Source: Bacteroidota bacterium (GTDB lineage: Bacteria; Bacteroidota; Bacteroidia; Cytophagales; Cyclobacteriaceae). Taken from it: a DNA stretch of 64,000 nucleotides. The number at the start of each line of letters is the position of its first letter. Positions within the stretch are counted from its first letter, which is position 1. The stretch lies in assembly GCA_018266435.1 (NCBI GenBank), contig JAFEAL010000005.1, positions 480,725 through 544,724 of the forward strand, given 5' to 3'. Under the pieces are notes generated by a model, which was not told where the DNA came from, ran no database searches, and saw only the letters and a program-made list of their open reading frames with translations. A program made the translations under genes and the position numbers. Positions 1-7,331 of the stretch are shown piece by piece.

Positions 1-524
1 TTGATGTCATGCGTGTCGGCATCAGAAATTTCATCTACCGGTTCAAAAAACGAAAAGCCTATTTTTTTGCAGCCTGACCGGCATTCTTTTAAAAAACGAT
101 CGTAGTAACCCTTGCCATACCCTACACGGTTTCCTGTTTTATCAAAGGCCAGCAACGGAACGAGTACGACATCAATTTTTTCTGTCGGAGTTAGCTCTCC
201 TGATGTTGGTTCTTCAATTCCCCAAGCATTTATTGAGAGTTGTGCGCGGTTTTCAAAATAATAATTGATCAACCGGTTACCTTCCATTTTTGGTATTGAA
301 ATTTTTATAGAAGGGAAGCGGGAGCGAAGCCCATTAATGATCAACCACGTATTGGGCTCGTTTTTTAATGCAAGTGGTAGATAAGTATGGATAACACGGA
401 TTGCTGTCAGTTCAAACGAAGAGCAAAGTAAATCGAAAAATATTTTACTGGCCGTTTCAATTTCGTTTGCCGAAAGAGCCATTCTTTTTTTCAGGTAAAC
501 AGATCGCGCTTCGGGTTTTGTCAC
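1..524 (-). CDS. 5-formyltetrahydrofolate cyclo-ligase (C-terminus cut by window edge)
   Basis: This enzyme uses ATP to convert 5-formyl-THF into 5,10-methenyl-THF in cytoplasmic folate metabolism. The frame reads from a GTG at 522-524 and runs off the left edge after about 174 codons. Family members have roughly 185-195 residues, so only the end is missing. The N-terminus (TKPEARSVYLKKR) has the usual basic start of the family, and the glycine-rich signature GYGKGYYDRFL lies near the cut end. The next in-frame ATG (480-482) would remove the conserved basic segment, so GTG is preferred. The GTG overlaps the TGA of bshC (GTGA), which suggests one transcript and coupled translation. Confidence 0.85.
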   Translation of the reverse strand, partial: MTKPEARSVYLKKRMALSANEIETASKIFFDLLCSSFELTAIRVIHTYLPLALKNEPNTWLIINGLRSRFPSIKISIPKMEGNRLINYYFENRAQLSINAWGIEEPTSGELTPTEKIDVVLVPLLAFDKTGNRVGYGKGYYDRFLKECRSGCKKIGFSFFEPVDEISDADTHDI

Positions 525-2080
525 AACTCAAAAATTGAAAACCTGAAATCAAACGGATCAAAGTGCTGAATCAGTTTTTGAATGAACTGCGGGTTGGCCT
601 GATAGAAATTCAGGAAATTATCTGTGCGCTCTTGTGGATTGCCATTCGGAAACAAAAAATCTTTTACAACTTCAAGTTGACGGAGCTTGTCAGCCTGCTT
701 GCGCTTTTCGGCACGCATCATTTTTTGCTCAATGCCTTCCAAGGCTTTAGTTAATCGATGAATTTGAGCCTCAGCATGCTTTAGCAAAGTCGGGTCAATT
801 TGTGATGCCCTATGCTTTACAGTTTCAAAAATTTGCTTAGCGGATGTTACTTCTTTTTGTAGAGATAAATCCGCTGATGAGTTTTTTACAATCCAGTGGT
901 TGAACAAATAATTTTTTTCTTCAAATAGGTCTTTTAGGTCAAGTCCTGATTTTTGAAACTTTTTCCAGGTAGGCTCATCCATCACGGCAGCAAAATTGCG
1001 GGGCATTAAAATGGGAAATGGAACTTTGAAATGATCAAAAACTCCTTTCAGTTGAAGCCAATACACTACTTCGGCCGGCCCGCCCGCGTAAGCGAGGTTG
1101 GGTAAAATCGTTTCCTGATACAGCGGTCGTAAGATTACATTTGGGCTGAATTTTTCGGGAGAGTTGGTGATTAGTTTTTCTATTTCGCTTTTTGAAAACT
1201 TCAGATTGGTTTCGATTACTGAAAAATAGTCTTCTTTTTTTTCAACCCGTTGTCGAATGGTGTTATCCAAATAAAAAAAATTGATGTCGCGGGCAAAAAC
1301 CTGCGGATGATAGCCCAGGGCTTCGAGTTGTTTGTTTTTTTCTTCAACTAACCGTTTGGGTAAATGACTGAGCACATCTTCAGTCATTACTTGGCTAAAC
1401 TGTTTTTTTAATTCGTGGTCATCACCATCCACTACGATTAGTCCTTCGTGGCCGAACAACTCATTTACGAATTGGCGGGTAGCTTGTGCCAAGGTTTTGT
1501 TTTTGGCGTAAGCATTTTTAAAAACCGAAACATCTCCGGGCAGTTCCTGACAAAGCTGAGGTAGCCCATCCGGAGAAAATCTACCCACAGCTCCGGTCTG
1601 ATTAGTTTCCCACGAATATTTTTTTCCGTAAAGGCGAAAAGATTTTATTTCATCATAGTCGTGGTCTTCACTCGCCATCCAGTAAACGGGCACAAAATTG
1701 TATTCGGGATACTGCACTTTCAATTTCTGGCAAGCATTAACCACGGTTACAATTTTGTAAATAAAATACAGTGGGCCGGTAAAAACGCAAAGTTGGTGGC
1801 CCGTGGTGACGGTGAATGTTTTTGTATTTTTTAATGAGTTCAGGTTTGACTCTACGGCAGAGGAAATTTTCATTCCTTCATATTGCTTAGTTAACGAATG
1901 AAAAAGAGTGGTTCTGTTTTGCTGAGGGAAAGATTTTTTTTCTGCAATCTGGCCTCCAAAATTTTGGATAGCCGGAAACCGGTGGTAAAAATTTTTGAGA
2001 GTTTCTTTTTGAGCGATGTAGTCTAGAAAAAAAGTTGAGAACGAATGCGTATCGGCCAAGGTAATTTTGTGCAGGTGCAT
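521..2080 (-). CDS. bshC: Bacillithiol biosynthesis cysteine-adding enzyme BshC
   Basis: BshC performs the last step of bacillithiol synthesis by adding cysteine to glucosaminyl-malate. Bacillithiol is the main low-molecular-weight thiol of many Firmicutes and Bacteroidota. The 519-residue length fits the family. The nucleotide-binding-like segment TTGHQLCVFTGPLY (about 92-105), the SEDHDYDE segment and GGPAEVVYWLQLK in the middle are characteristic, and a charged helical stretch at about 410-490 matches the C-terminal coiled coil. The gene precedes the folate cyclo-ligase with a 4-base overlap. The other bsh genes are not in the window. Confidence 0.95.
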   Translation of the reverse strand: MHLHKITLADTHSFSTFFLDYIAQKETLKNFYHRFPAIQNFGGQIAEKKSFPQQNRTTLFHSLTKQYEGMKISSAVESNLNSLKNTKTFTVTTGHQLCVFTGPLYFIYKIVTVVNACQKLKVQYPEYNFVPVYWMASEDHDYDEIKSFRLYGKKYSWETNQTGAVGRFSPDGLPQLCQELPGDVSVFKNAYAKNKTLAQATRQFVNELFGHEGLIVVDGDDHELKKQFSQVMTEDVLSHLPKRLVEEKNKQLEALGYHPQVFARDINFFYLDNTIRQRVEKKEDYFSVIETNLKFSKSEIEKLITNSPEKFSPNVILRPLYQETILPNLAYAGGPAEVVYWLQLKGVFDHFKVPFPILMPRNFAAVMDEPTWKKFQKSGLDLKDLFEEKNYLFNHWIVKNSSADLSLQKEVTSAKQIFETVKHRASQIDPTLLKHAEAQIHRLTKALEGIEQKMMRAEKRKQADKLRQLEVVKDFLFPNGNPQERTDNFLNFYQANPQFIQKLIQHFDPFDFRFSIFEL

Positions 2081-2250
2081 ATCAACAACAGGAAAATGTG
2101 AAGTAAAGCATAAACTGGGTAAACGGATAGATGGACATCTTGGTTCTTAAAATTGAAAGATCGGTAATTTATGGAAACCGCTTTTCTTTTAAGAAATCTT
2201 TAACAAGATAGACTAAAATGAGTTGACAAAATAACCGACTAAGCCAGTTA

Positions 2251-2811
2251 TCATTTAAAACGCATGAGATACCCCAATTGCAGGGCAAAGAAATTCAACG
2301 AGTTCGATCCACTGCTGATAAATTGTTGTGACCATCGGGCATCCCATCGCTTGAGGGAGTATCCCAAGCCATATTGATAACAAAAATAGTAATCATTCGT
2401 AGTGGCTGTGTTGCCATTCCCGGTTATGTTGAAACGTGTTTCACTCACACCGAGTTCACTGCTTACGTATAAATTGCCTCTAATTCCTTTCACTAAGTTG
2501 AACCGGCCACCAAGCTGCAATGTTTCAATACCCACTTTGGTTTTCACTTCGATGGGAGTTGGGATAATATTTAGTGTAGTGGACTTTTGTGAAAAACTAA
2601 TGCCATCGATGGATGCAATGGCACTTAACCGTTCTGTTAAACGATAATCGAACTTGCCAAACACGCCTACACCTATACCGGCTGAGTACTTAAGATTGCC
2701 ATTGGGAAATGCAGTTTGCAGCCCTCCTAGAAAAGTTAGATTTTGGCAATTAACGGAAACCGAAATAGTTAAAAAAAATATAGAGACTTGTCCCCCCAAA
2801 AATATTTTCAT
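2251..2811 (-). CDS. Small outer-membrane beta-barrel protein of the peptide cassette
   Basis: A 186-residue secreted protein of unknown function. The first 22 residues form a signal peptide (KIFLGGQVSIFFLTISVSV, cleavage expected near VNC-Q). The rest alternates hydrophobic and polar residues, is rich in Gly and Tyr, and ends in an aromatic strand (LGYLMRFK), as in 8-stranded barrels of the OMP_b-brl type. Its ATG overlaps the TAA of the upstream peptide gene by one base (TAATG), so the two are probably translated together. Possible roles are an outer-membrane exit route or an immunity protein for that peptide. Both roles are inferred from gene order only. Confidence 0.6.
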   Translation of the reverse strand: MKIFLGGQVSIFFLTISVSVNCQNLTFLGGLQTAFPNGNLKYSAGIGVGVFGKFDYRLTERLSAIASIDGISFSQKSTTLNIIPTPIEVKTKVGIETLQLGGRFNLVKGIRGNLYVSSELGVSETRFNITGNGNTATTNDYYFCYQYGLGYSLKRWDARWSQQFISSGSNSLNFFALQLGYLMRFK

Positions 2812-3167
2812 TATTGTGCAATTGGTAGTGGTTTTCCATTAGGCCCTATGCTACCCCCACCACAACCACTAGTACATGTGTTTGGAGTTCCACTACCTGA
2901 TGATGAACCAAGTAACTGAGAGATACAGTCTGCTGAAGTACCAGCAGCAGCTAGGCAAGCCCAAGGATCAGGAGCAACTGCGCAACCTACATCAGCAGCT
3001 ATCGCTGCGAGCCATGCAAAAAAGCTACAGCCCTTCCCCTCGATCAGTGACAATTGATCATCAGTTAACTCTTTTCGTAAATTACTATCTATTGTTTTTT
3101 GAAAGGCTTGGGTAGTAAGAATACCAATTACTACCAAAATGATTAGATTAAATAATGTATTTTTCAT
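2811..3167 (-). CDS. Secreted Cys-rich peptide precursor with a double-glycine-like leader (putative bacteriocin/RiPP-like)
   Basis: A 118-residue protein in three parts. Residues 1-22 form a Sec-type signal or membrane segment ending in TTQA-FQ. Residues 33-46 (KELTDDQLSLIEGKG) resemble the leaders cut by C39 proteases, whose pattern is LxxxELxxIxGG, but GKG (44-46) stands in place of GG. Residues 47-118 form a Gly/Ala/Ser-rich core with six cysteines (47, 62, 71, 81, 98, 102). A C39 peptidase and a CxxC thioredoxin-like protein are encoded divergently nearby, which supports cleavage after G46 and disulfide formation. The family was not recognised. It could instead be a structural secreted protein. 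Confidence 0.6.
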   Translation of the reverse strand: MKNTLFNLIILVVIGILTTQAFQKTIDSNLRKELTDDQLSLIEGKGCSFFAWLAAIAADVGCAVAPDPWACLAAAGTSADCISQLLGSSSGSGTPNTCTSGCGGGSIGPNGKPLPIAQ

Positions 3168-3180
3168 ATAATATTTTTTA

Positions 3181-3218
3181 GGCTTAATAAAATTACTACA
3201 TCGACAAATAATTACAAA
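3181..3218 (-). promoter_or_regulatory. Candidate Bacteroidota promoter for the peptide/barrel genes
   Basis: On the minus strand a TTTG (3215-3218) lies 19 bases before TAATTTTA (3188-3195), close to the Bacteroidota -33/-7 arrangement TTTG-N17..23-TAnnTTTG. Transcription would start about 15 bases before the ATG at 3167. The region is AT-rich, so a chance match is possible. Confidence 0.4.
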
Positions 3219-3223
3219 TGTAT

Positions 3224-3712
3224 TCAGGTAATTTTTTTAGTAAATATTGGCCCAAAGATTAGGGTTAATATCAATGCCCTAAGCACTATCGAAATAAATA
3301 AAGATATTTCTTTAATGTGGTATCGTTTACCCACACCAATTACCCTAAGAGTTTTTCTGATTGTAGCTTCATCATAGCTCATTTTTCTCAACTTTTCGAC
3401 TTCTGAAATGGCGATATCTTGAAAATATAATGAATTGATAAAGTTTACATAAACAACGAAAAATACTACAACTATTAGCCCAGATAATATAGCTAATGAA
3501 AGACTTTGTTTAATAATCCCACAATATGAGACAGGATTCGTTGAATGTCGGAAATAAAGAAAAAGCGCTAACCCAATTACTCCAAAATTTATTACATTTA
3601 ATAATAAAATATTATTTTCAAAGGAGGGCCAAGAAACACTTATCAAAAAAATAAGAATAAGGATAAGACCAAGTGTGAATGAGTAGCGTAACAAGTTAAG
3701 GTTCATAACCAT
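3224..3712 (-). CDS. Four-helix membrane protein, DUF4199-like
   Basis: A 162-residue inner-membrane protein of unknown function. Four hydrophobic helices are visible at about 10-30, 34-54, 69-91 and 136-158. The arrangement resembles DUF4199 proteins of Bacteroidota: two N-terminal helices, a polar linker ending in ...YCGIIKQSLSLAILSG, a third helix followed by a charged loop (SEVEKLRKMSYDEATIRK), and a last helix. It lies upstream of the peptide gene on the same strand, separated by 56 bases, and may serve as an immunity or transport factor of the cassette, which is inference. An internal ATG at 3704-3706 would also give a complete first helix. Its start faces that of the thioredoxin-like gene with only six bases between them. 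Confidence 0.55.
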   Translation of the reverse strand: MVMNLNLLRYSFTLGLILILIFLISVSWPSFENNILLLNVINFGVIGLALFLYFRHSTNPVSYCGIIKQSLSLAILSGLIVVVFFVVYVNFINSLYFQDIAISEVEKLRKMSYDEATIRKTLRVIGVGKRYHIKEISLFISIVLRALILTLIFGPIFTKKIT

Positions 3713-3718
3713 ACAGTA

Positions 3719-4243
3719 ATGAAAATACTAGGTATATCGTTTGGCATAATTTTACTTTTAACTTTCCTTTTTATACAATTAAAAAAAAACGAACCAGACA
3801 AAGAAATAAGGGAAAGAGCAAATAAGTTGATAGGTTCGAAAATAGCTTTAGATAACTTAAAGCCTCTTAGTGAAAAATTTTGCTTTCCAGATTCATTTAA
3901 TTTTAAAGTTATTGTTTTTGGGAATGCGGACTGCTCACTATGTGAACACCTGATAAAGTTATTGAATAATATCGAAGAAGAAGACAATGTTCGAAAAAAC
4001 TTAGTAGTTATATTTCCTTCATTTCAAGAGCATATTGTTATGGGGAAATATAATAATATCAACTTTCCGATTTTTTTTATGCCTGCAAACGAAGTGACTA
4101 AGAAAATAAAATATGTACCTACCTTCCTTTTGTTAAATCAGGATAAAATAATTGTTGATGTTGTTCAAGCCGATATAATTGTAAAGGAAGATTTTGATTT
4201 AATGATAGCAGACTTTTCGAAGAAAATTAAAATAAGTGATTAA
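3719..4243 (+). CDS. Membrane-anchored thioredoxin-like protein of the peptide cassette
   Basis: A 174-residue protein with one N-terminal membrane helix (about 3-20) and a thioredoxin-fold domain predicted to face the periplasm. The segment KVIVFGNADCSLCEH carries a CxxC pair (C72, C75) after a beta strand. A cis-proline-type segment (YVPTFLLLN, P134) follows at the expected distance. Family knowledge suggests a TlpA-like or disulfide-forming role. Its plausible substrate is the six-cysteine peptide encoded nearby. The reading frame overlaps the C39 peptidase gene by 8 bases. Codon use is clearly AT-richer than in the flanking rimO and bshC genes, consistent with acquisition by transfer. Confidence 0.65.
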   Translation: MKILGISFGIILLLTFLFIQLKKNEPDKEIRERANKLIGSKIALDNLKPLSEKFCFPDSFNFKVIVFGNADCSLCEHLIKLLNNIEEEDNVRKNLVVIFPSFQEHIVMGKYNNINFPIFFMPANEVTKKIKYVPTFLLLNQDKIIVDVVQADIIVKEDFDLMIADFSKKIKISD

Positions 4244-4724
4244 TAAAAAGCATTTGCGTTTTCAATTGATGGGGCTTGTGTTTGGTATTCTATTTATTTT
4301 TTATTTTCAATATGATAGAGGCTCAAAACAAGCAAAACAAAACTGGAATGATGTAGTTGAACAAACAAACTCATATTCTTGCGGGGCATCATCTCTATCA
4401 ATGATTTTTAAAGATAAGGGCATTAACATACCCCTTAGTACAATAGAAAAGTCAGTACTAAAATCAAATAGTAGCACATTTCTTGACTTGAAAAAATTTT
4501 CAAAAACTTGTGGACTTTCCTCAATAGGTTGGGAGCTATCAGTAAGAGAATTAGCAACAATAAATATGCCGGCCATCATTAGTATGAATGACTCTCATTT
4601 TGTTGTAGTCGATAGTGTTAAAATTGATTCAGTTTACATCCGAGATCCACTTCGAGGAAGGAAAATTATGAGTCAGAGCAAATTTTTAAAAGAATGGAGT
4701 GGATATGCTTTGGAATTTCAGTAG
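4236..4724 (+). CDS. Membrane-anchored stand-alone C39-family cysteine peptidase
   Basis: A 162-residue protein with a positively charged N-terminus, one membrane helix (about 12-25) and a papain-like C39 domain. The catalytic set is visible: Q43 and C49 in EQTNSYSCGASSLSMI, H121 in NDSHFVVVDS, and D137 in YIRDPLRG. C39 domains cut double-glycine leaders and are normally the N-terminal part of ABC exporters. Here there is no ABC domain, and the positive-inside rule places the catalytic domain in the periplasm. The start is a GTG overlapping the previous gene by 8 bases; ATG 4269 would leave only a short segment before the helix. The likely substrate is the peptide encoded at 2811-3167. Confidence 0.75.
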   Translation: MINKKHLRFQLMGLVFGILFIFYFQYDRGSKQAKQNWNDVVEQTNSYSCGASSLSMIFKDKGINIPLSTIEKSVLKSNSSTFLDLKKFSKTCGLSSIGWELSVRELATINMPAIISMNDSHFVVVDSVKIDSVYIRDPLRGRKIMSQSKFLKEWSGYALEFQ

Positions 4725-4732
4725 GTCAAGCA

Positions 4733-6040
4733 CTACACGATTTCTGCAATTAAATCAAATTCGCTGGCACCCGTCACCTTGGCTTCAACAAAATCACCTA
4801 ACCGCAGGTGGTCGTTGGTAACTAAAATCACTTCGTTATCTACTTCGGGTGAATCAAACTCAGTACGGCCGATGTATGAGCCTCCTTCTTTGCGGTCAAC
4901 CAAAACGGTAAACGTCTTTCCGATTTTTGCCTGATTAAGTTGAAGCGAGATGCCCTGCTGCAACTCCATCAGTTGATCTACTCTTTTTTGTTTTGTTTTC
5001 TCAGGTACGTCATCTTTGAGGGAGAATGAATGGGTTTGCTCTTCGTGCGAGTAAGCAAATACACCCAGCCGATCGAACCGCGATCGCTCAACAAATTCCA
5101 TCATCTCATCAAAATATTTTTGTGTTTCGCCCGGATGACCGGCTATGAGCGTAGTGCGTATGGCAATGCCGGGCACTTTTTCGCGAATGGTTTGCAGCAA
5201 GGCTTCGGTTTTTTCGCGCGTGGTGCCGCGCCTCATTAACTGAAGCATTTCGGTGGAGCCGTGCTGCAGCGGTATATCGAGGTACTTGCAGATTTTTTTT
5301 TCTCCGGCCATCACGTCCAGCACATCCATCGGAAACCCGGTAGGAAAAGCATAGTGCAAGCGGATCCATTCAATGCCCTCTACATCCGAAAGCTTTTTGA
5401 GCAACTCGGCCAGGTTTCTTTTTTTATAAAGGTCAAGGCCGTAGTACGTAGAGTCTTGGGCAATGAGCAACAATTCTTTGGTTCCGTTTTTGGCCAGGTT
5501 TTTAGCTTCCCGCACTAACTCTTCCATCGGCCGCGAAAGATGGTTTCCGCGCATGAGCGGAATGGCACAAAAAGAACATGGGCGGTCGCAGCCTTCAGAA
5601 ATTTTCAGATAGGCAAAATGACCCGGGTTAGTGAGTATCCGCTCGCCCACTAACTCTTGTTTATAATTAGCATTGAGTTGTTTTAACAAGCGTGAAAGAT
5701 CACGTGTGCCAAACCACGCATCTACTTTTGGAATCTCCTTTTCGAGGTCGTCTTTGTAGCGTTGCGAGAGACACCCGGTAACATATACTTTTTCAACCAA
5801 TCCTTCTTCTTTGGCATCGACATAGCGAAGGATGGTGTCTATGGATTCTTGCTTGGCGTTGTCGATGAACCCACACGTGTTGATGACCACAATGTTGGCA
5901 TCATCATTGCGTGCCTCATGCGAGGCTTCAATCTGGTTGCCGCGCAGTTGGGTCAGCAGCACCTCGCTGTCAACCTGGTTTTTGGAGCAGCCCAGGGTGA
6001 TAATGTTCACCTTGTTGTTGCGTAAGCCTTTGGTTTTCAA
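4733..6040 (-). CDS. rimO: Ribosomal protein S12 methylthiotransferase RimO
   Basis: RimO is a radical-SAM enzyme that adds a methylthio group to the conserved aspartate of ribosomal protein S12. All three domains are present. The N-terminal MTTase domain has cluster cysteines C18 (TLGCSKN), C56 (INTCGF) and C90 (TGCLSQR). The radical-SAM domain has C151/C155/C158 (SEGCDRPCSFC). The C-terminal TRAM domain starts near 375. The 435-residue length is normal. It converges on the C39 peptidase gene, with eight bases between the two stop codons, which marks the right edge of the AT-rich cassette. Confidence 0.96.
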   Translation of the reverse strand: MKTKGLRNNKVNIITLGCSKNQVDSEVLLTQLRGNQIEASHEARNDDANIVVINTCGFIDNAKQESIDTILRYVDAKEEGLVEKVYVTGCLSQRYKDDLEKEIPKVDAWFGTRDLSRLLKQLNANYKQELVGERILTNPGHFAYLKISEGCDRPCSFCAIPLMRGNHLSRPMEELVREAKNLAKNGTKELLLIAQDSTYYGLDLYKKRNLAELLKKLSDVEGIEWIRLHYAFPTGFPMDVLDVMAGEKKICKYLDIPLQHGSTEMLQLMRRGTTREKTEALLQTIREKVPGIAIRTTLIAGHPGETQKYFDEMMEFVERSRFDRLGVFAYSHEEQTHSFSLKDDVPEKTKQKRVDQLMELQQGISLQLNQAKIGKTFTVLVDRKEGGSYIGRTEFDSPEVDNEVILVTNDHLRLGDFVEAKVTGASEFDLIAEIV

Positions 6041-6096
6041 ATAAAAAAATTAAGGCCGTAAAGGTACAAAAAATGAATGGAGCGATAGACTACCCT

Positions 6097-6104
6097 TATA
6101 TTTG
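6097..6104 (+). promoter_or_regulatory. Candidate -7 element for the DUF6452/DUF6048 genes
   Basis: TATATTTG fits TAnnTTTG exactly and ends six bases before the ATG at 6111, so the transcript would have almost no leader. No TTG was found at the usual -33 spacing. Confidence 0.4.
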
Positions 6105-6110
6105 CAAACC

Positions 6111-6593
6111 ATGAAGTACCTGTTTCCTGTTTTTATTCTTGTTCTCTTTTCAAGCTGCTTTAGCGAAGGGGATTGTTTGGTTACGGCTACCAACCAGATG
6201 TATATTCAACTCAAGAAAAAATCGGCCACCACCACCGATACGCTTATCAATTTTAAATTTATACGGGTTAGCGGTACCGATTCCATTTTTAAATTCGCTT
6301 CATCTACAGCAAGCCTGCTCTTGCCGCTGGATGTAAAGCGCGATACCACTTCTTATGTTTTTTACCGCAGAAATCCGTTGGATACCTCGCAGCTTCTTCC
6401 GCCCGATACATTTAATGTGTCTTACAAGCGGGCAACTAAAGTGCTTGGTAAGGATTGCGGAGCGTATCTTTTTTATCAGAACCTCAATGCAGTTAAAATC
6501 AGCAAGTCATTTTCCGTTAAGTTGTACAACAATTTTTTGATCAAGAATCCCAGCAATCAACAATATGCGCTTAATTACCAGTTGTTTTTTTAG
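6111..6593 (+). CDS. Lipoprotein, DUF6452-like
   Basis: A 160-residue exported protein of unknown function. The first 17 residues form a lipoprotein signal (FILVLFSSC), so the mature protein should be lipid-anchored at Cys. Three other cysteines and a beta-rich body follow. The ATG at 6111 is preferred over an in-frame TTG at 6102 because the TTG falls inside the -7 promoter element. It overlaps the next gene by 29 bases. The pairing with a DUF6048-like gene is typical of Bacteroidota and supports the family call, which was made by recognition and not by search. Confidence 0.7.
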   Translation: MKYLFPVFILVLFSSCFSEGDCLVTATNQMYIQLKKKSATTTDTLINFKFIRVSGTDSIFKFASSTASLLLPLDVKRDTTSYVFYRRNPLDTSQLLPPDTFNVSYKRATKVLGKDCGAYLFYQNLNAVKISKSFSVKLYNNFLIKNPSNQQYALNYQLFF

Positions 6594-7269
6594 TGCGCTG
6601 TTGAGCATAGGGTTGGCAACGGCTCAGGAAAAACCTTTGCCACTGGCAAAACAAAGTTTTAAGCCTACGGGCATACGCATCGGCACGGATTTGATTGATG
6701 TAGTAAAGACATTTTCGGGCCCCACGTTTAAAGGATGGGAAGTAAACGGAGATGTTGATTTTCGAAATTATTATTTTACAATGGATGTAGGCTCATGGGC
6801 AAAAAATGTAACGCTAACCAATGGAGTTGCAACCAACGGGGCATATAATAATTCGGGAGAATATTTACGGCTGGGTGTTGATATCAACCTGCTGGGCAAA
6901 GACCCGGATAAAAATATGTTCTTCTTTGGCTTCCGATATGGGCGGTCGTTATTCCACGAAAACCTGACCTATACGGCTACTTCTCCTAATTTATTTTTGC
7001 CGGTTACAATCAGTCAATCCAATGACCGGGTATCGGGCGGATGGGCAGAGTTGACCACGGGTTTGCGTGTAAAAGTCTGGAGAGAATTGTGGATGGGCTA
7101 TACGGCACGTCTGAAATTTGCCCCCACTACTGCAGGCAATTTACCTACATTGGCTCCTTACGATATGCCGGGCTATGGTATTATTGGGCGGGCTCCCTGG
7201 TGGGGATTTAACTATCAGGTATTTTGGAGGTTTGTCTGGAAAAAAGACAAATCGCAGCTAAAAAAATAA
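6565..7269 (+). CDS. Outer-membrane protein, DUF6048-like
   Basis: A 234-residue secreted beta-rich protein. A signal peptide of about 20 residues (SALLSIGLATAQ) is followed by segments typical of DUF6048: GIRIGTDLIDVVKTF, an EVNGDVDFRNYY strand and a final strand ending in YQVFWRFVWKK. This family is found with DUF6452 and probably forms a small barrel in the outer membrane; its role is unknown. The start lies inside the end of the lipoprotein gene, indicating translational coupling. An AT-rich inverted repeat (7274-7283 with 7306-7315) lies in the 62-base gap before the convergent kinase gene. Confidence 0.7.
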   Translation: MRLITSCFFSALLSIGLATAQEKPLPLAKQSFKPTGIRIGTDLIDVVKTFSGPTFKGWEVNGDVDFRNYYFTMDVGSWAKNVTLTNGVATNGAYNNSGEYLRLGVDINLLGKDPDKNMFFFGFRYGRSLFHENLTYTATSPNLFLPVTISQSNDRVSGGWAELTTGLRVKVWRELWMGYTARLKFAPTTAGNLPTLAPYDMPGYGIIGRAPWWGFNYQVFWRFVWKKDKSQLKK

Positions 7270-7331
7270 AATCCTTTTTTTGTGGCTTATAAAAGGCAAC
7301 TGCTTACAAAAAAAGTAAGGAGGGTTATTGA

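Noticed and set aside
3703-3987. Minus-strand frame overlapping the thioredoxin-like gene
   Set aside because: It is antisense to a gene with a clear membrane helix and CxxC motif and has no features of its own.
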